The position numbers were made by a program, and so were the translations under genes. A stretch of 64,000 nucleotides of DNA from Pseudomonas hydrolytica (GTDB lineage: Bacteria > Pseudomonadota > Gammaproteobacteria > Pseudomonadales > Pseudomonadaceae), in assembly GCF_021495345.1 (NCBI RefSeq), contig NZ_CP099397.1:4464001-4528000 (forward strand), written 5' to 3'. Shown one piece after another: positions 10,014 to 19,189 of this stretch. The stretch's first letter is position 1, and each line of letters starts with the position of its first letter. The notes under the pieces are model-generated. The model did not search any database. It was not told the DNA's origin and saw nothing but the letters and a program-made list of their open reading frames with translations.

Positions 10014-11159
10014 TCAAACCTGAGCGATCCACTTTCTGTGGGTGTGGATCGCCATCAATATCCCGAAGCCTGACAACAGCGTCACCAGATGGGTTCCGCC
10101 GTAGCTAATGAAGGGCAGCGGCACCCCAACCACCGGCAACAGCCCGCTGACCATACCAATGTTGACGAAAACATAAACGAAGAAGGTCATGGTCAGCGCC
10201 CCGGCCAGCAGCTTGCCGAACAGCGTCTGTGCCTGGGCGGTGATCACCAGGCCGCGCGCCAGCAGCAGCAGATACAGCAGCAACAGGAGGCAGACGCCAA
10301 CCAGGCCGAACTCTTCGGCAAGCACGGCAATGATAAAGTCCGTATGGCTTTCCGGCAAAAAATCCAGGTGCGACTGAGTGCCCAGCAGCCAGCCCTTGCC
10401 CAGAACGCCGCCCGAACCGATGGCCGCCTTGGACTGGATGATGTTCCAGCCCGCCCCCAGCGGATCGCTCTCCGGGTTGAGGAAAGTCAGCACGCGGCGC
10501 TTCTGGTAGTCGTGCATGACGAAATACCACATGCCCACCGCAATCGGCACCACGGCAGCGGCAGCGCCGAGGATCCATCGCCACTGCAGGCCGGCCATGA
10601 ACACCACGAAGGCCCCCGAGGCCAGGATCAGCAGCGAGGTGCCGAGGTCCGGCTGCTTGGCGATCAGCACCACGGGTACACCGATCATCGCCAGGCTGAC
10701 GACCAGATGCTTGAAACGCGGCGGCAGGTTGTGCCGCGCCAGGTACCAGGCGATGGTCATCGGCATGATGATCTTCATCAGCTCCGACGGCTGGAAGCGA
10801 ATCACCCCGGGGATGTTGATCCAGCGGGTGGCCCCCATCGCGGTATGTCCCATCAGCTCGACCACCAGCAGCAGGCCGACGCCCGCCACATAGGCCAGCG
10901 GCACCCAACGCGCCATGAAGCGCGGGTCGAACTGGGCGATCAGCACCACGCCCAGCATGCCGATGCCGAACGAGGTGGCCTGCCGGATCAACAGGTCGAC
11001 GTTCTTGCCACTGGCCGAATAGAGGATGAACAGGCTGCCGGCGCCCAGTACCAGCAGCAGCAGCAACAGCCAGCCGTCCAGGTGCATGCGCTGCAGCAGC
11101 GTGGCGCGGCGGCGCAGCACGTCCTCATCGGACAGGGTGCGGTCGAAATTGCTCTTCAT
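10014..11159 (-). CDS. rodA: Rod-shape-determining peptidoglycan glycosyltransferase RodA
   Basis: SEDS-family glycosyltransferase that polymerises glycan strands with PBP2 in the elongasome. The 381-aa product has about ten hydrophobic segments. Conserved SEDS features include the W-N-x-x-QS motif (AGWNIIQSKAAIGSGG), the PESHTDFIIAVLAEE segment and GVPLPFISYGGT. Its ATG overlaps the mrdA stop by 4 nt. Confidence 0.97.
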   Translation of the reverse strand: MKSNFDRTLSDEDVLRRRATLLQRMHLDGWLLLLLLVLGAGSLFILYSASGKNVDLLIRQATSFGIGMLGVVLIAQFDPRFMARWVPLAYVAGVGLLLVVELMGHTAMGATRWINIPGVIRFQPSELMKIIMPMTIAWYLARHNLPPRFKHLVVSLAMIGVPVVLIAKQPDLGTSLLILASGAFVVFMAGLQWRWILGAAAAVVPIAVGMWYFVMHDYQKRRVLTFLNPESDPLGAGWNIIQSKAAIGSGGVLGKGWLLGTQSHLDFLPESHTDFIIAVLAEEFGLVGVCLLLLLYLLLLARGLVITAQAQTLFGKLLAGALTMTFFVYVFVNIGMVSGLLPVVGVPLPFISYGGTHLVTLLSGFGILMAIHTHRKWIAQV

Positions 11160-13048
11160 CGCTGACTGACCTCGGCGTTCTTCGGCTGCGCGAACTCGGC
11201 CTTGAGCTGGCCCGTCTGCTGATCCAGCAACCAGGCGTCCATCACCTGCTTGACCACCGGCGCGGCGACGCCAGAGCCGGATTCACCGTTCTCCACCATC
11301 ACCGCCACGGCGATCTGCGGGTTCTCCACCGGGGCGAAGGCGACGAACAGCGCGTGGTCGCGGTGGCGCTCCTGGACCTTGTTGCGGTCGTACTTCTCGC
11401 CCTGCTTGATCGCCACCACCTGCGCGGTACCGCTCTTGCCGGCGATGCGATAGACCGAACTCTCGCCGACCTTGCGCGCGGTGCCGCGGGCACCGTGCAG
11501 CACGTCCTCCATGCCGCGGATGCCGTATTCCCAGAACTTCGGATCGCGCAGCACGATATCCGGCATAGGATTCGGGTCCACGGGCAGGCGGCCATCGACA
11601 CTCTTGGCCAGGTGCGGACGTATCCACTTGCCGCGGGTGGCCATCAGCGCGGTAGCCTGCGCCAGCTGCAGCGGCGTGGTCTGCATGTAGCCCTGGCCAA
11701 TACCGAGAATCAGGGTTTCGCCGGGGTACCAGGGCTGGCGATAACGCGCCCGCTTCCAGTCGCGCGAGGGCATCAGGCCCGCGGTTTCCTCGAACATGTC
11801 CAGCGCCACGCGCTGCCCGAGGCCGAAGCGGCTCATGTAGTCGTGCATGCGATCGACGCCCATCTTGTGCGCCAGATCGTAGAAGTAGGTGTCATTGGAA
11901 CGGGCGATGGCCAGGTTGAGATCGACCCAGCCGTCACCGGTACGGTTCCAGTTACGGTACTTGTGGCTGTGATTGGGCAACTGATAGAAGCCTGGGTCGA
12001 ACACCCGCGAGGTGGGCGTGACCACGCCGGCATCGAGGCCGGCCACGGCGACCATCGGCTTGATGGTCGAGCCCGGCGGATAGAGGCCGCGCAGCACGCG
12101 GTTGTACAGCGGCTGGTCGATTGAGTCGCGCAGCTCGCCATAGGCCTTGAAGCTGATGCCGGTGACGAAGGGGTTGGGATCGAAGCTGGGCTGACTGACC
12201 ATCGCCAGCACCTCGCCGTTGTTCGGGTCGATCGCCACCACCGCACCGCGGCGGCCGCCCAGGGCGTTCTCGGCGGCCTCCTGCAGGTGCACGTCGAGGC
12301 TCAGGACGATGTCCTTGCCCGGCTTCGGGTCGATGCGATTGAGCACCCGCAGTACGCGGCCACGGGCGTTGGTCTCGACTTCTTCGTAACCCACTTCGCC
12401 GTGCAGCTCGTCTTCGTAGAAGCGCTCGATGCCGGTCTTGCCGATATGGTGGGTGCCGGCGTAGTCGGTCGGATCGAGACGCTTGAGTTCCTGCTCGTTG
12501 ATGCGACCGACATAGCCGACCGAATGAGCGAAGTGCTCCTGCTGCGGATAATGCCGCACCAGCTGCGCCGCCACCTCGACGCCGGGCAGGCGGAACTGGT
12601 TGACCGCGATGCGGGCGATCTGCTCCTCGGACAGCTCGAACAGGATCGGCACCGGCTCGAAGGGCCGCCGCCCCTGGCGCACGCGGCGCTCGAACAGCGC
12701 GCGCTCGTCCGCGGAAAGCTCCAGTACCTCGACCACGGTATCGAGCACGCTCAGCCAGTCGCCGGCACGCTCGCGGGTAACGGTCAGGCTGAAGCTCGGT
12801 CGGTTGTCGGCGATGATCACCCCGTTGCGGTCGAAGATCAGCCCGCGCGTCGGCGGAATCGGCTGCACGTGGATGCGGTTGTTCTCGGCCAGCGTGGAGT
12901 GATACTCGTACTGAACCACCTGCAGGTAGTACATGCGCATGATCAGCAGGCAGGTGAGCACGATGATTGCCACAGCACAGAACACCACCCGGCGCTTGAC
13001 CAGGCGGGCGTCCTTTTCATGATCCTTGAGACGAATCGGCTGCGGCAT
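11156..13048 (-). CDS. mrdA: Penicillin-binding protein 2 (peptidoglycan DD-transpeptidase)
   Basis: Class B PBP that cross-links lateral-wall peptidoglycan together with RodA. The product is 630 aa: a single N-terminal transmembrane helix (about 20-42), a dimerisation/pedestal domain (about 60-230) and the transpeptidase domain. Active-site motifs are STIK (Ser327, Lys330), SND (384-386) and KSGTAQ near residue 545. The gene starts 6 bp after rlmH and leads the mrdA-rodA-mltB-rlpA chain of 4-nt overlaps (rodA, rlpA). Confidence 0.97.
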   Translation of the reverse strand: MPQPIRLKDHEKDARLVKRRVVFCAVAIIVLTCLLIMRMYYLQVVQYEYHSTLAENNRIHVQPIPPTRGLIFDRNGVIIADNRPSFSLTVTRERAGDWLSVLDTVVEVLELSADERALFERRVRQGRRPFEPVPILFELSEEQIARIAVNQFRLPGVEVAAQLVRHYPQQEHFAHSVGYVGRINEQELKRLDPTDYAGTHHIGKTGIERFYEDELHGEVGYEEVETNARGRVLRVLNRIDPKPGKDIVLSLDVHLQEAAENALGGRRGAVVAIDPNNGEVLAMVSQPSFDPNPFVTGISFKAYGELRDSIDQPLYNRVLRGLYPPGSTIKPMVAVAGLDAGVVTPTSRVFDPGFYQLPNHSHKYRNWNRTGDGWVDLNLAIARSNDTYFYDLAHKMGVDRMHDYMSRFGLGQRVALDMFEETAGLMPSRDWKRARYRQPWYPGETLILGIGQGYMQTTPLQLAQATALMATRGKWIRPHLAKSVDGRLPVDPNPMPDIVLRDPKFWEYGIRGMEDVLHGARGTARKVGESSVYRIAGKSGTAQVVAIKQGEKYDRNKVQERHRDHALFVAFAPVENPQIAVAVMVENGESGSGVAAPVVKQVMDAWLLDQQTGQLKAEFAQPKNAEVSQR

Positions 13049-13054
13049 CGATGA

Positions 13055-13522
13055 CTACTTGTGGTACGGGTGGCCGGACAGCACGGTCCAGGCACGGTAG
13101 ATCTGTTCGCCGAGCAGAATCCTGACCAGCGGGTGTGGCAGCGTCAGCGGCGACAGCGACCAGCGCTGTTCGCTACGCGCGCAGACCTCCGGCGCCAGCC
13201 CTTCCGGGCCGCCGACCATGAGGTTGACGTTGCGCGCATCCAGGCGCCAGCGCTCCAGCTCCGCTGCCAGCTGTTCGGTGCTCCAGGGCTTGCCATGGAC
13301 CTCCAGGGTAACGATACGTTCGCCCGGCTGCACCTTGCTCAGCATGGCCTCGCCCTCCTGACGGATCAGGCGGGCGACGTCGGCGTTCTTGCCGCGGGTA
13401 TTGAGAGGAATCTCCACCAGCTCCAGCGGGAGTTCGGCGGGCAGACGCTTGACGTACTCCTGCCAGCCCTCCTCGACCCAGCGCGGCATGCGCGAACCGA
13501 CGGCGATCAGCTTGATGCGCAT
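13055..13522 (-). CDS. rlmH: 23S rRNA (pseudouridine-1915-N3) methyltransferase
   Basis: SPOUT-family methyltransferase acting on pseudouridine 1915 of 23S rRNA in 70S ribosomes. The 155-aa product shows the knot motif [11 protein letters not shown] and the C-terminal [20 protein letters not shown], ending in SGHPYHK as in E. coli RlmH. It is packed between rsfS and mrdA. Confidence 0.97.
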   Translation of the reverse strand: MRIKLIAVGSRMPRWVEEGWQEYVKRLPAELPLELVEIPLNTRGKNADVARLIRQEGEAMLSKVQPGERIVTLEVHGKPWSTEQLAAELERWRLDARNVNLMVGGPEGLAPEVCARSEQRWSLSPLTLPHPLVRILLGEQIYRAWTVLSGHPYHK

Positions 13523-13531
13523 CGCGCCGCC

Positions 13532-13900
13532 TTATTCAGCGGAATGCTGGGCGCGGCTCTGCTCGGCGCCCTGCCACAGGCGCTCCAGATCATAGAACTG
13601 GCGCGCGGTCGGCAGCATCACGTGCACGACGATGTCGCCCAGGTCGAGCAGGGCCCATTCGCCGCTGTCCAGACCTTCGCTGCCGATCGGGCGCACGCCC
13701 TGCTCCTTGACCTTTTCCAGCACGTTTTCCACCAGCGACTTGACCTGGCGGCTGGAGCTACCGCTGGCGATCACCATGAAATCGGTGATGCTGGTCTTGT
13801 CCTTGACGTCGATCACGGTGATGTCGGTCGCCTTGATCTCTTCCAGCGCCGCCACGGCGATCTTGACCAGCTCTTCGCTGGGCATGTTCTGCTTGCTCAT
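13532..13900 (-). CDS. rsfS: Ribosome silencing factor RsfS
   Basis: Binds ribosomal protein L14 and blocks joining of the subunits, lowering translation when nutrients are limiting. The 122-aa product has the family patterns [20 protein letters not shown], then [15 protein letters not shown] and [16 protein letters not shown]. It is located between nadD and rlmH, the standard order. Confidence 0.96.
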   Translation of the reverse strand: MSKQNMPSEELVKIAVAALEEIKATDITVIDVKDKTSITDFMVIASGSSSRQVKSLVENVLEKVKEQGVRPIGSEGLDSGEWALLDLGDIVVHVMLPTARQFYDLERLWQGAEQSRAQHSAE

Positions 13901-13949
13901 AAATGACTCGTTTGCCTCGTGTAATGGACGTCAGCGCAGGCGCGACGCC

Positions 13950-14609
13950 TCAAGCATTGGGCGCACGGTAAAGATCGTGCGCCTGGATATAGGCCAGTAC
14001 CGCATCGGGCAGCAGAAAGCGCGCCGAGCGGCCGGTTGCCAGTAAGTGGCGAATCTGCGTGGCGGATATCGCCAGCGGAGTCTGCCAGATGAAACTGATT
14101 TGCCCGCCCGGCCCGGCCAGGCTCAGCGGGTCGCTGACACTGCGCGCCGCCAGCAGATCGCGCAGCGCCTCCGGCGCCTCGCTGTCGGCATCCGGCCGCT
14201 GCAGCACCAGCAGGTGACAGTGATCGAGCAACTCCTGCCAGCGGTGCCAGCTCGGCAACCCGCAGAAGGCATCCCAGCCAAGCAGCAGAAACAGCTGATC
14301 GTCCGCCGCCAGCTCGGCGCGCACCGACTCCAGAGTGTCCACCGTGTACGACGGCTTGTCGCGCTGGAGCTCACGGTCATCGACCGTCAGCCGCGGTTCG
14401 CCGGCCACCGCCAGGCGAACCATGGCCAAGCGCTGCTCGGCGCTCGCCTGTGGCGCGTCGCGGTGCGGCGGCCGCGCGCTGGGGATCAGCCGTAGCTCGT
14501 CCAGCGCCATGAACTCGGCCACTTCCAGCGCCGCACGCAGATGCCCGTTGTGCACCGGGTTGAAGGTACCGCCGAGCAGGCCGATACGTCGGGCGCCAAT
14601 ACCGTTCAT
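13950..14609 (-). CDS. nadD: Nicotinate-nucleotide adenylyltransferase
   Basis: Adenylates nicotinate mononucleotide to deamido-NAD in NAD synthesis. The 219-aa product has the nucleotidyltransferase [13 protein letters not shown] motif (GxFxPxHxGH), SARPPHRD and the C-terminal [13 protein letters not shown] (ISSTxIR motif). The ATG directly abuts the proA stop codon. Confidence 0.96.
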   Translation of the reverse strand: MNGIGARRIGLLGGTFNPVHNGHLRAALEVAEFMALDELRLIPSARPPHRDAPQASAEQRLAMVRLAVAGEPRLTVDDRELQRDKPSYTVDTLESVRAELAADDQLFLLLGWDAFCGLPSWHRWQELLDHCHLLVLQRPDADSEAPEALRDLLAARSVSDPLSLAGPGGQISFIWQTPLAISATQIRHLLATGRSARFLLPDAVLAYIQAHDLYRAPNA

Positions 14610-15875
14610 TTATGTGCGAATGTGTCCGTCGCCGAAGACCACGTACTTCTCGCTGGTCAGGCCTTCCAGGCCGACCGGGCCACGGGCGTGCAGCTTGTCG
14701 GTGGAAATACCGATCTCGGCGCCCAGGCCATACTCGAAACCATCGGCGAAACGGGTCGAGGCGTTGACCATGACCGAGGCGGAATCCACTTCGGTAAGGA
14801 AACGTCGCGCATCACTGAAGTGCTCGGTGATGATCGAATCGGTATGGTGCGAACCGTAATGGTTGATGTGCTCGATGGCCGCATCCAGCGAGTCGACGAT
14901 GCGGATCGCCAGGATCGGCGCGTTGTACTCGGCGAACCAGTCGTCCTCGCTCGCTTCCAGCACATCGCTGCCGAGCAGTGCGCGGGTGGCGGCATCGCCG
15001 CGCAGCTCCACGCCCTTGTCGCGGTAGATGGCAGCCAGCGGCGGCAGCACGCGTTCGGCGATGGCCTGGTGCACCAGCAGGGTTTCCATGGTGTTGCACG
15101 GCGAGTAGCGCTGGGTCTTGGCGTTGTCACAGACGCGAATGGCCTTGTCGAGATCGGCGGCGATGTCGACATAGACGTGGCACACGCCGTCCAGGTGCTT
15201 GATCACCGGCACCTTGGCATCGCGGCTGATGCGTTCGATCAGGCCCTTGCCGCCGCGCGGCACGATCACGTCGACGAACTCCGGCATGGTGATCAGCTCA
15301 CCCACCGCGGCGCGGTCGGTGGTTTCCACCACCTGCACGCAGGCCGCCGGCAAACCGGCCTCGGCCAGGCCCAGCTGGATGCAGCGGGCAATCGCCTGGT
15401 TGGAGTGGATGGCCTCGGAGCCGCCGCGCAGGATGGTGGCATTGCCGGACTTCAGGCACAGGCTGGCGGCATCGATGGTCACGTTCGGCCGCGACTCGTA
15501 GATGATGCCGATCACACCCAGCGGCACGCGCATCTTGCCGACCTGGATGCCGGAGGGCAGATAGCGCATGCCCTGGATCTCGCCGATCGGGTCCGGCAGG
15601 GTCGCCACCTGGCGCAGCCCTTCGATCATGCCGTCGACCACCGCTGGCGTCAGGGCCAGACGGTCGACCATGGCCGGTTCCAGACCACTGGCGCGAGCCG
15701 CGGCCAGGTCCAGTTCATTGGCGGCAGTCAGTTCGGCGCGAGCGGCGTCGAGGGCATTGGCCGCGGCCTGCAGCGCGCGATTCTTCTGCGCGGTGCTGGC
15801 GCGGGCAAGCACCCGCGAAGCCTGGCGGGCGGCCTGGCCCAGGCGGGTCATGTAAGCGTGCACGGACTCGGTCAT
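14610..15875 (-). CDS. proA: Gamma-glutamyl phosphate reductase
   Basis: NADPH-dependent reduction of glutamyl-5-phosphate to glutamate-5-semialdehyde in proline synthesis. The 421-aa product belongs to the aldehyde dehydrogenase superfamily, with the conserved [13 protein letters not shown] segment ([16 protein letters not shown]) and the catalytic cysteine in [12 protein letters not shown]. It is the first gene of the proA-nadD-rsfS-rlmH run, with a candidate promoter just upstream. Confidence 0.97.
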
Positions 15876-15910
15876 GGCGGCGGAGGTCTGGCAGTTGGAA
15901 AAAGGGGCTG

Positions 15911-15916
15911 ATTATA
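15911..15916 (-). promoter_or_regulatory. Candidate -10 element for proA
   Basis: A perfect TATAAT on the minus strand, 36 bp before the proA ATG. No good -35 element is seen at the expected distance, so confidence is moderate. Confidence 0.4.
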
Positions 15917-16164
15917 GCGAGCTCGCAAGGCCACGCCCAGCGGCGTCTGGCAAGCGGTCGGGGTGATGCTGGCGGGCGGGGTTCTAGCCGCGGCGCCATG
16001 CCTGCCGACCCATCATCGCAGAAGCCCCCAGAGCCTCTCTGACAAGAGCCCGCGCCAGGTAGACAAGGCGTTCGCCAGGGGCCCGCGGTAACGCCGCCCG
16101 CCCCACGGCAGAGCCGCCGCCAGCGCAACGGTGACACCCAGGCCATGGGGCCGCCCGAAGGTTG

Positions 16165-16217
16165 GGTAAACAAAAGACAGCGCGATGTTTACCTTGCGAT
16201 CAAGCTTTGTCAGACAA
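16165..16217 (+). promoter_or_regulatory. Two inverted repeats in the proA/hydrolase intergenic region
   Basis: The roughly 400-bp gap 15876-16281 contains no convincing gene. Near its right end are GGTAAAC (16165-16171) with its complement GTTTACC (16187-16193), and TTGTC-A-GACAA (16207-16217), the latter 65 bp before the hydrolase start. They could be operator sites for the rightward gene. The rest of the gap shows only the proA -10 and GC-rich sequence. Confidence 0.3.
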
Positions 16218-16281
16218 GACCGCCCCGGCGCCGTGTGCCGCCCCGTGGATAACGACAAGAAAAAGCCGGAGTGCCTCCATC

Positions 16282-17511
16282 ATGCATTACCGCACCGACT
16301 ACAGCGCCGCCCTGCTCGTCAGCCCGCCCGAGGTCCTGGAGATCGCCGGCTGGCGTCTGCATTACCAGGCTTACTCCACCCGCCAGCACGACCCGCGCCC
16401 GCCGGTGCTGCTGCTTGGCGGTGCGTTCCAGAGCTTTCGCTCCTTCGCCGCCGAGGTGGAGGAGCTGCTGCCGAGCCATCCGGTGATTCTGCTCGACCTG
16501 CCCAGCCAGGGCGGCAATATGCAACTGGCGCCGGAGCTCGGCCTGGAGCAACTGGCCGACCTGATCGCCGCCTTCGCCGAACAGCTGCAGCTGCCGGCAC
16601 TGATGCCCATCGGCCTGTCCTATGGCTCGGCGCTGGCGGCCCTGTTCGCCGCCCGTCACCCGCAACGCTGCGCGCGCTTGCTGCTGGCCGGGGTCACCGC
16701 CTTCGGCCGCCCCGGCGCGCGGCGGCTGCTGGAGGAGGGCCTTGCCCTGCTCGATGAGGGGCGCATCGGCGAGTTCGCCCAGGGTGCCCTGACCGGCCTG
16801 CTCAACCCGCTGCATCTGCAGGACACGGGCGTTTCACCGGTGTTTCGCAAGGCGCTGCTGCGGCAGATCCAGCGCCTGTCGCCGACCGAGGTGGAGCGTT
16901 ACCGGCAGAACAGCCGGCGCCTGCTGGCCTTCGCCGGCTTCGAGCGCCACCCGCTATGCCCGACCCTGGTGCTGGCCGGCGAGCACGATCATTTCACCCA
17001 GCCCTGGGAACACGCCCAGTTCGCCGCGGCCTGCGCCCAGGCCGATTGCGCCCTGATCCACCAGGCCGATCATCTTGCCCAGTTCGAACGACGTGAAGCC
17101 TGCGCCGCGCTGTACCGCCCCTTCCTCGATGGGCGACCGCTGCCGGCACGCAGCCCGGGCAGCACGCGCCTGCAAGCCGAGCAGCTCCTGAAGCTGGAGA
17201 AACGCTGCGAGCCGCGCCTGGCGCCCCGCCAGCGTCAGGCACTGCTGCAGCATGCCGAAGGCCGGCAATGGACGGTGGAGCTGAGCGAGCTGGGCTTCTT
17301 CGGCGGGCTGCTGCAAGGCGACCTGCCGCGGGATCTGCCTGGGCGGGGCTGGCAGCTGAGTTATGCGGATCTGCCCAGCCAGCCGCTGCTACCGCTGCGC
17401 CACGAAGACAGGGGCCTGGCCTTCGTCTTCCCGCATACCGATGCCAATGCCAGCCTGGCGCTGGCCGCGCGCATCCATCCGGCGCCGCTGCCGGCAGCGG
17501 CCTGCGCCTAG
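16282..17511 (+). CDS. Alpha/beta hydrolase with C-terminal extension
   Basis: 409-aa predicted hydrolase of unknown substrate. The alpha/beta hydrolase domain covers about residues 15-290: strand and oxyanion segment PVLLLGGAFQSF, nucleophile elbow GLSYG (Ser113), acid in AGEHDHF and base in HQADH. The last roughly 110 residues are extra. They include RCEPRLAPRQR followed by WTVELSELGFFGG, which loosely resembles the RxxxR and D/NxSxxG motifs of PilZ domains, but this is a weak reading. The start is the ATG after GGAG; the open frame extends upstream. It ends 40 bp from the convergent methyltransferase gene. Confidence 0.8.
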   Translation: MHYRTDYSAALLVSPPEVLEIAGWRLHYQAYSTRQHDPRPPVLLLGGAFQSFRSFAAEVEELLPSHPVILLDLPSQGGNMQLAPELGLEQLADLIAAFAEQLQLPALMPIGLSYGSALAALFAARHPQRCARLLLAGVTAFGRPGARRLLEEGLALLDEGRIGEFAQGALTGLLNPLHLQDTGVSPVFRKALLRQIQRLSPTEVERYRQNSRRLLAFAGFERHPLCPTLVLAGEHDHFTQPWEHAQFAAACAQADCALIHQADHLAQFERREACAALYRPFLDGRPLPARSPGSTRLQAEQLLKLEKRCEPRLAPRQRQALLQHAEGRQWTVELSELGFFGGLLQGDLPRDLPGRGWQLSYADLPSQPLLPLRHEDRGLAFVFPHTDANASLALAARIHPAPLPAAACA

Positions 17512-17551
17512 ATCGGTAGCAAGCCGGCACAGCCGCGGAGCGCAGCGCTTC

Positions 17552-18406
17552 CTAGGTCCGCGCCTGAATCACCCGCACCAGTCCGGGCAAGCGTGAAGGC
17601 GCGAGCCCCAGACGGGACGCATCGGCACTGGGATCAAGCACCTGCACCTGAGCGAAGCCGCAACGCCGGAAGCCCGCGACGATCTCGTCATGATTACGGT
17701 AATGCAGCGGGTAACTGCCGCGAGTCAAGCGGCCGATCAGATCGACGCCCCAGCGCAGCTGGCGGTAGCGCGGATGTTCACGCAGGTCCGGATAAAGCTC
17801 GGTCAGGTAGGTAGCAGCGGGGAACTCGCCAAGTTCGTTGGCGAGCCGGCTCCAGAAGCCCTCGATCAGCGTCAACGGAAAGTAGTTGACCAGCCCCTCG
17901 GTGATCACCACCACCGGCTCACTGCGCTCCAGATCCGCGAACAGTGCACCCAGCCGCTGATTGCCGCGCTCGGCGAGGATATCGACCGCGCGCACCTGGT
18001 GCCGCCCGTCCAGCCAGCCTTCACCATGCAGCAGCAGGCGCTTGCGTGCGGCCATGGCGGGCAGGTCCGCTTCCAGATACCGAAGCTGTGGATAACGCGC
18101 GCAGAAGCGCCGGCCGCGAGGCGACAGGCCGCAGGCGATCTCCACCACCTGCCGCACCCCGCCCTGCTCGATGGCTTCGGTCAGCAGCGCATCGATCTGC
18201 AGATGACGCTGCAGCAGCAGGGCCTCGATATCCAGGCCGAAGCCTGCGCGTGCGCCCCAGGTCAGCGGCCACAGCAGCTTGTGCACGAAGCGGCCGAAGG
18301 CGGTGACGAACGCCGACTCGGCGAGCTGGTGGCGATACCAGACGTAACCGGTGTAATGCGCCGAAGGGCTGATATGGGCACTGCTGCTGCGGGAACGTTC
18401 AGGCAT
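17552..18406 (-). CDS. Class I SAM-dependent methyltransferase (leucine carboxyl methyltransferase-like)
   Basis: 284-aa protein with the SAM-binding motif VVEIACGLSPRG (about 86-97), then LRYLEADLPAMAARKR and PVVVITEGLVNYF, the pattern of the LCM/PPM1-like (TcmP/polyketide O-methyltransferase-like) family. The substrate is not known. It is transcribed towards the hydrolase at 16282-17511 and divergently from the DNA glycosylase. Confidence 0.8.
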   Translation of the reverse strand: MPERSRSSSAHISPSAHYTGYVWYRHQLAESAFVTAFGRFVHKLLWPLTWGARAGFGLDIEALLLQRHLQIDALLTEAIEQGGVRQVVEIACGLSPRGRRFCARYPQLRYLEADLPAMAARKRLLLHGEGWLDGRHQVRAVDILAERGNQRLGALFADLERSEPVVVITEGLVNYFPLTLIEGFWSRLANELGEFPAATYLTELYPDLREHPRYRQLRWGVDLIGRLTRGSYPLHYRNHDEIVAGFRRCGFAQVQVLDPSADASRLGLAPSRLPGLVRVIQART

Positions 18407-18460
18407 CTTTAAGGTTCTTGTTGTTATGCTCGCCGCCCCAGACTATGCCCATGCGACTTC

Positions 18461-19189
18461 ATGCAACAGATGATGCCAGCCGAACCCACCCTTAGTTTGC
18501 CCTGGCCGCAGGCCCGCCCCCTGGCCGATGCCTTCTTCGACCGTGACGCGCAACTGCTGGCGCGCGAGCTGCTCGGCAAGGTGATTCGCCACCGCGTCGG
18601 CGCGCTCTGGCTGAGCGCGCGGATCATCGAGACCGAAGCCTATTACCTGGCGGAAAAGGGCAGCCATGCCTCGCTCGGCTACACCGAGAAACGCAAGGCG
18701 CTGTTCGCCGACGGCGGGCACATCTACATGTACTACGCGCGCGGCGGCGATTCGCTGAACTTCAGCGTCCATGGCCCGGGCAATGCGGTGCTGATCAAGT
18801 CCGCGCATCCCTGGGTCGACGCCATCAGCGGCGCCGACTCGCTAGCCGCCATGCAGCGCAACAATCCGGACAGCCTCGGCATGCCGCGCGCGCCCGAGCG
18901 CCTGTGCGCCGGCCAGACGCTGCTGTGCAAGGCCCTCGCCCTGAAAGTGCCGGACTGGGACGCGCGCCGTTTCGACCTGCAGCGGCTGTTCGTCGAGGAC
19001 GTCGGCGAGCGCCCGCAGACCATCATCCAGTGCGCGCGCCTGGGTATTCCCAAGGGGCGCGACGAGCATCTGCCTTACCGTTTCGTCGACGCCGGCTACG
19101 CGCGCTACTGCACACGCAACCCACTGCGCCGTGGTCAGGTCGAAGGACATGATTACCAGTTGCTGAGCGTCGCAGGAGGTGACCTTTGA
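18461..19189 (+). CDS. DNA-3-methyladenine glycosylase (AAG/MPG family)
   Basis: Excises alkylated purines in base excision repair. The 242-aa product carries the MPG-family pattern: LARELLGKVIRH, ARIIETEAYY (glutamate that activates water), HASLGYTEKRKALF and GGHIYMYYARGGDSLNF. It is fused to nothing else. The stop codon TGA overlaps the TTG start of the next gene. Confidence 0.93.
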   Translation: MQQMMPAEPTLSLPWPQARPLADAFFDRDAQLLARELLGKVIRHRVGALWLSARIIETEAYYLAEKGSHASLGYTEKRKALFADGGHIYMYYARGGDSLNFSVHGPGNAVLIKSAHPWVDAISGADSLAAMQRNNPDSLGMPRAPERLCAGQTLLCKALALKVPDWDARRFDLQRLFVEDVGERPQTIIQCARLGIPKGRDEHLPYRFVDAGYARYCTRNPLRRGQVEGHDYQLLSVAGGDL

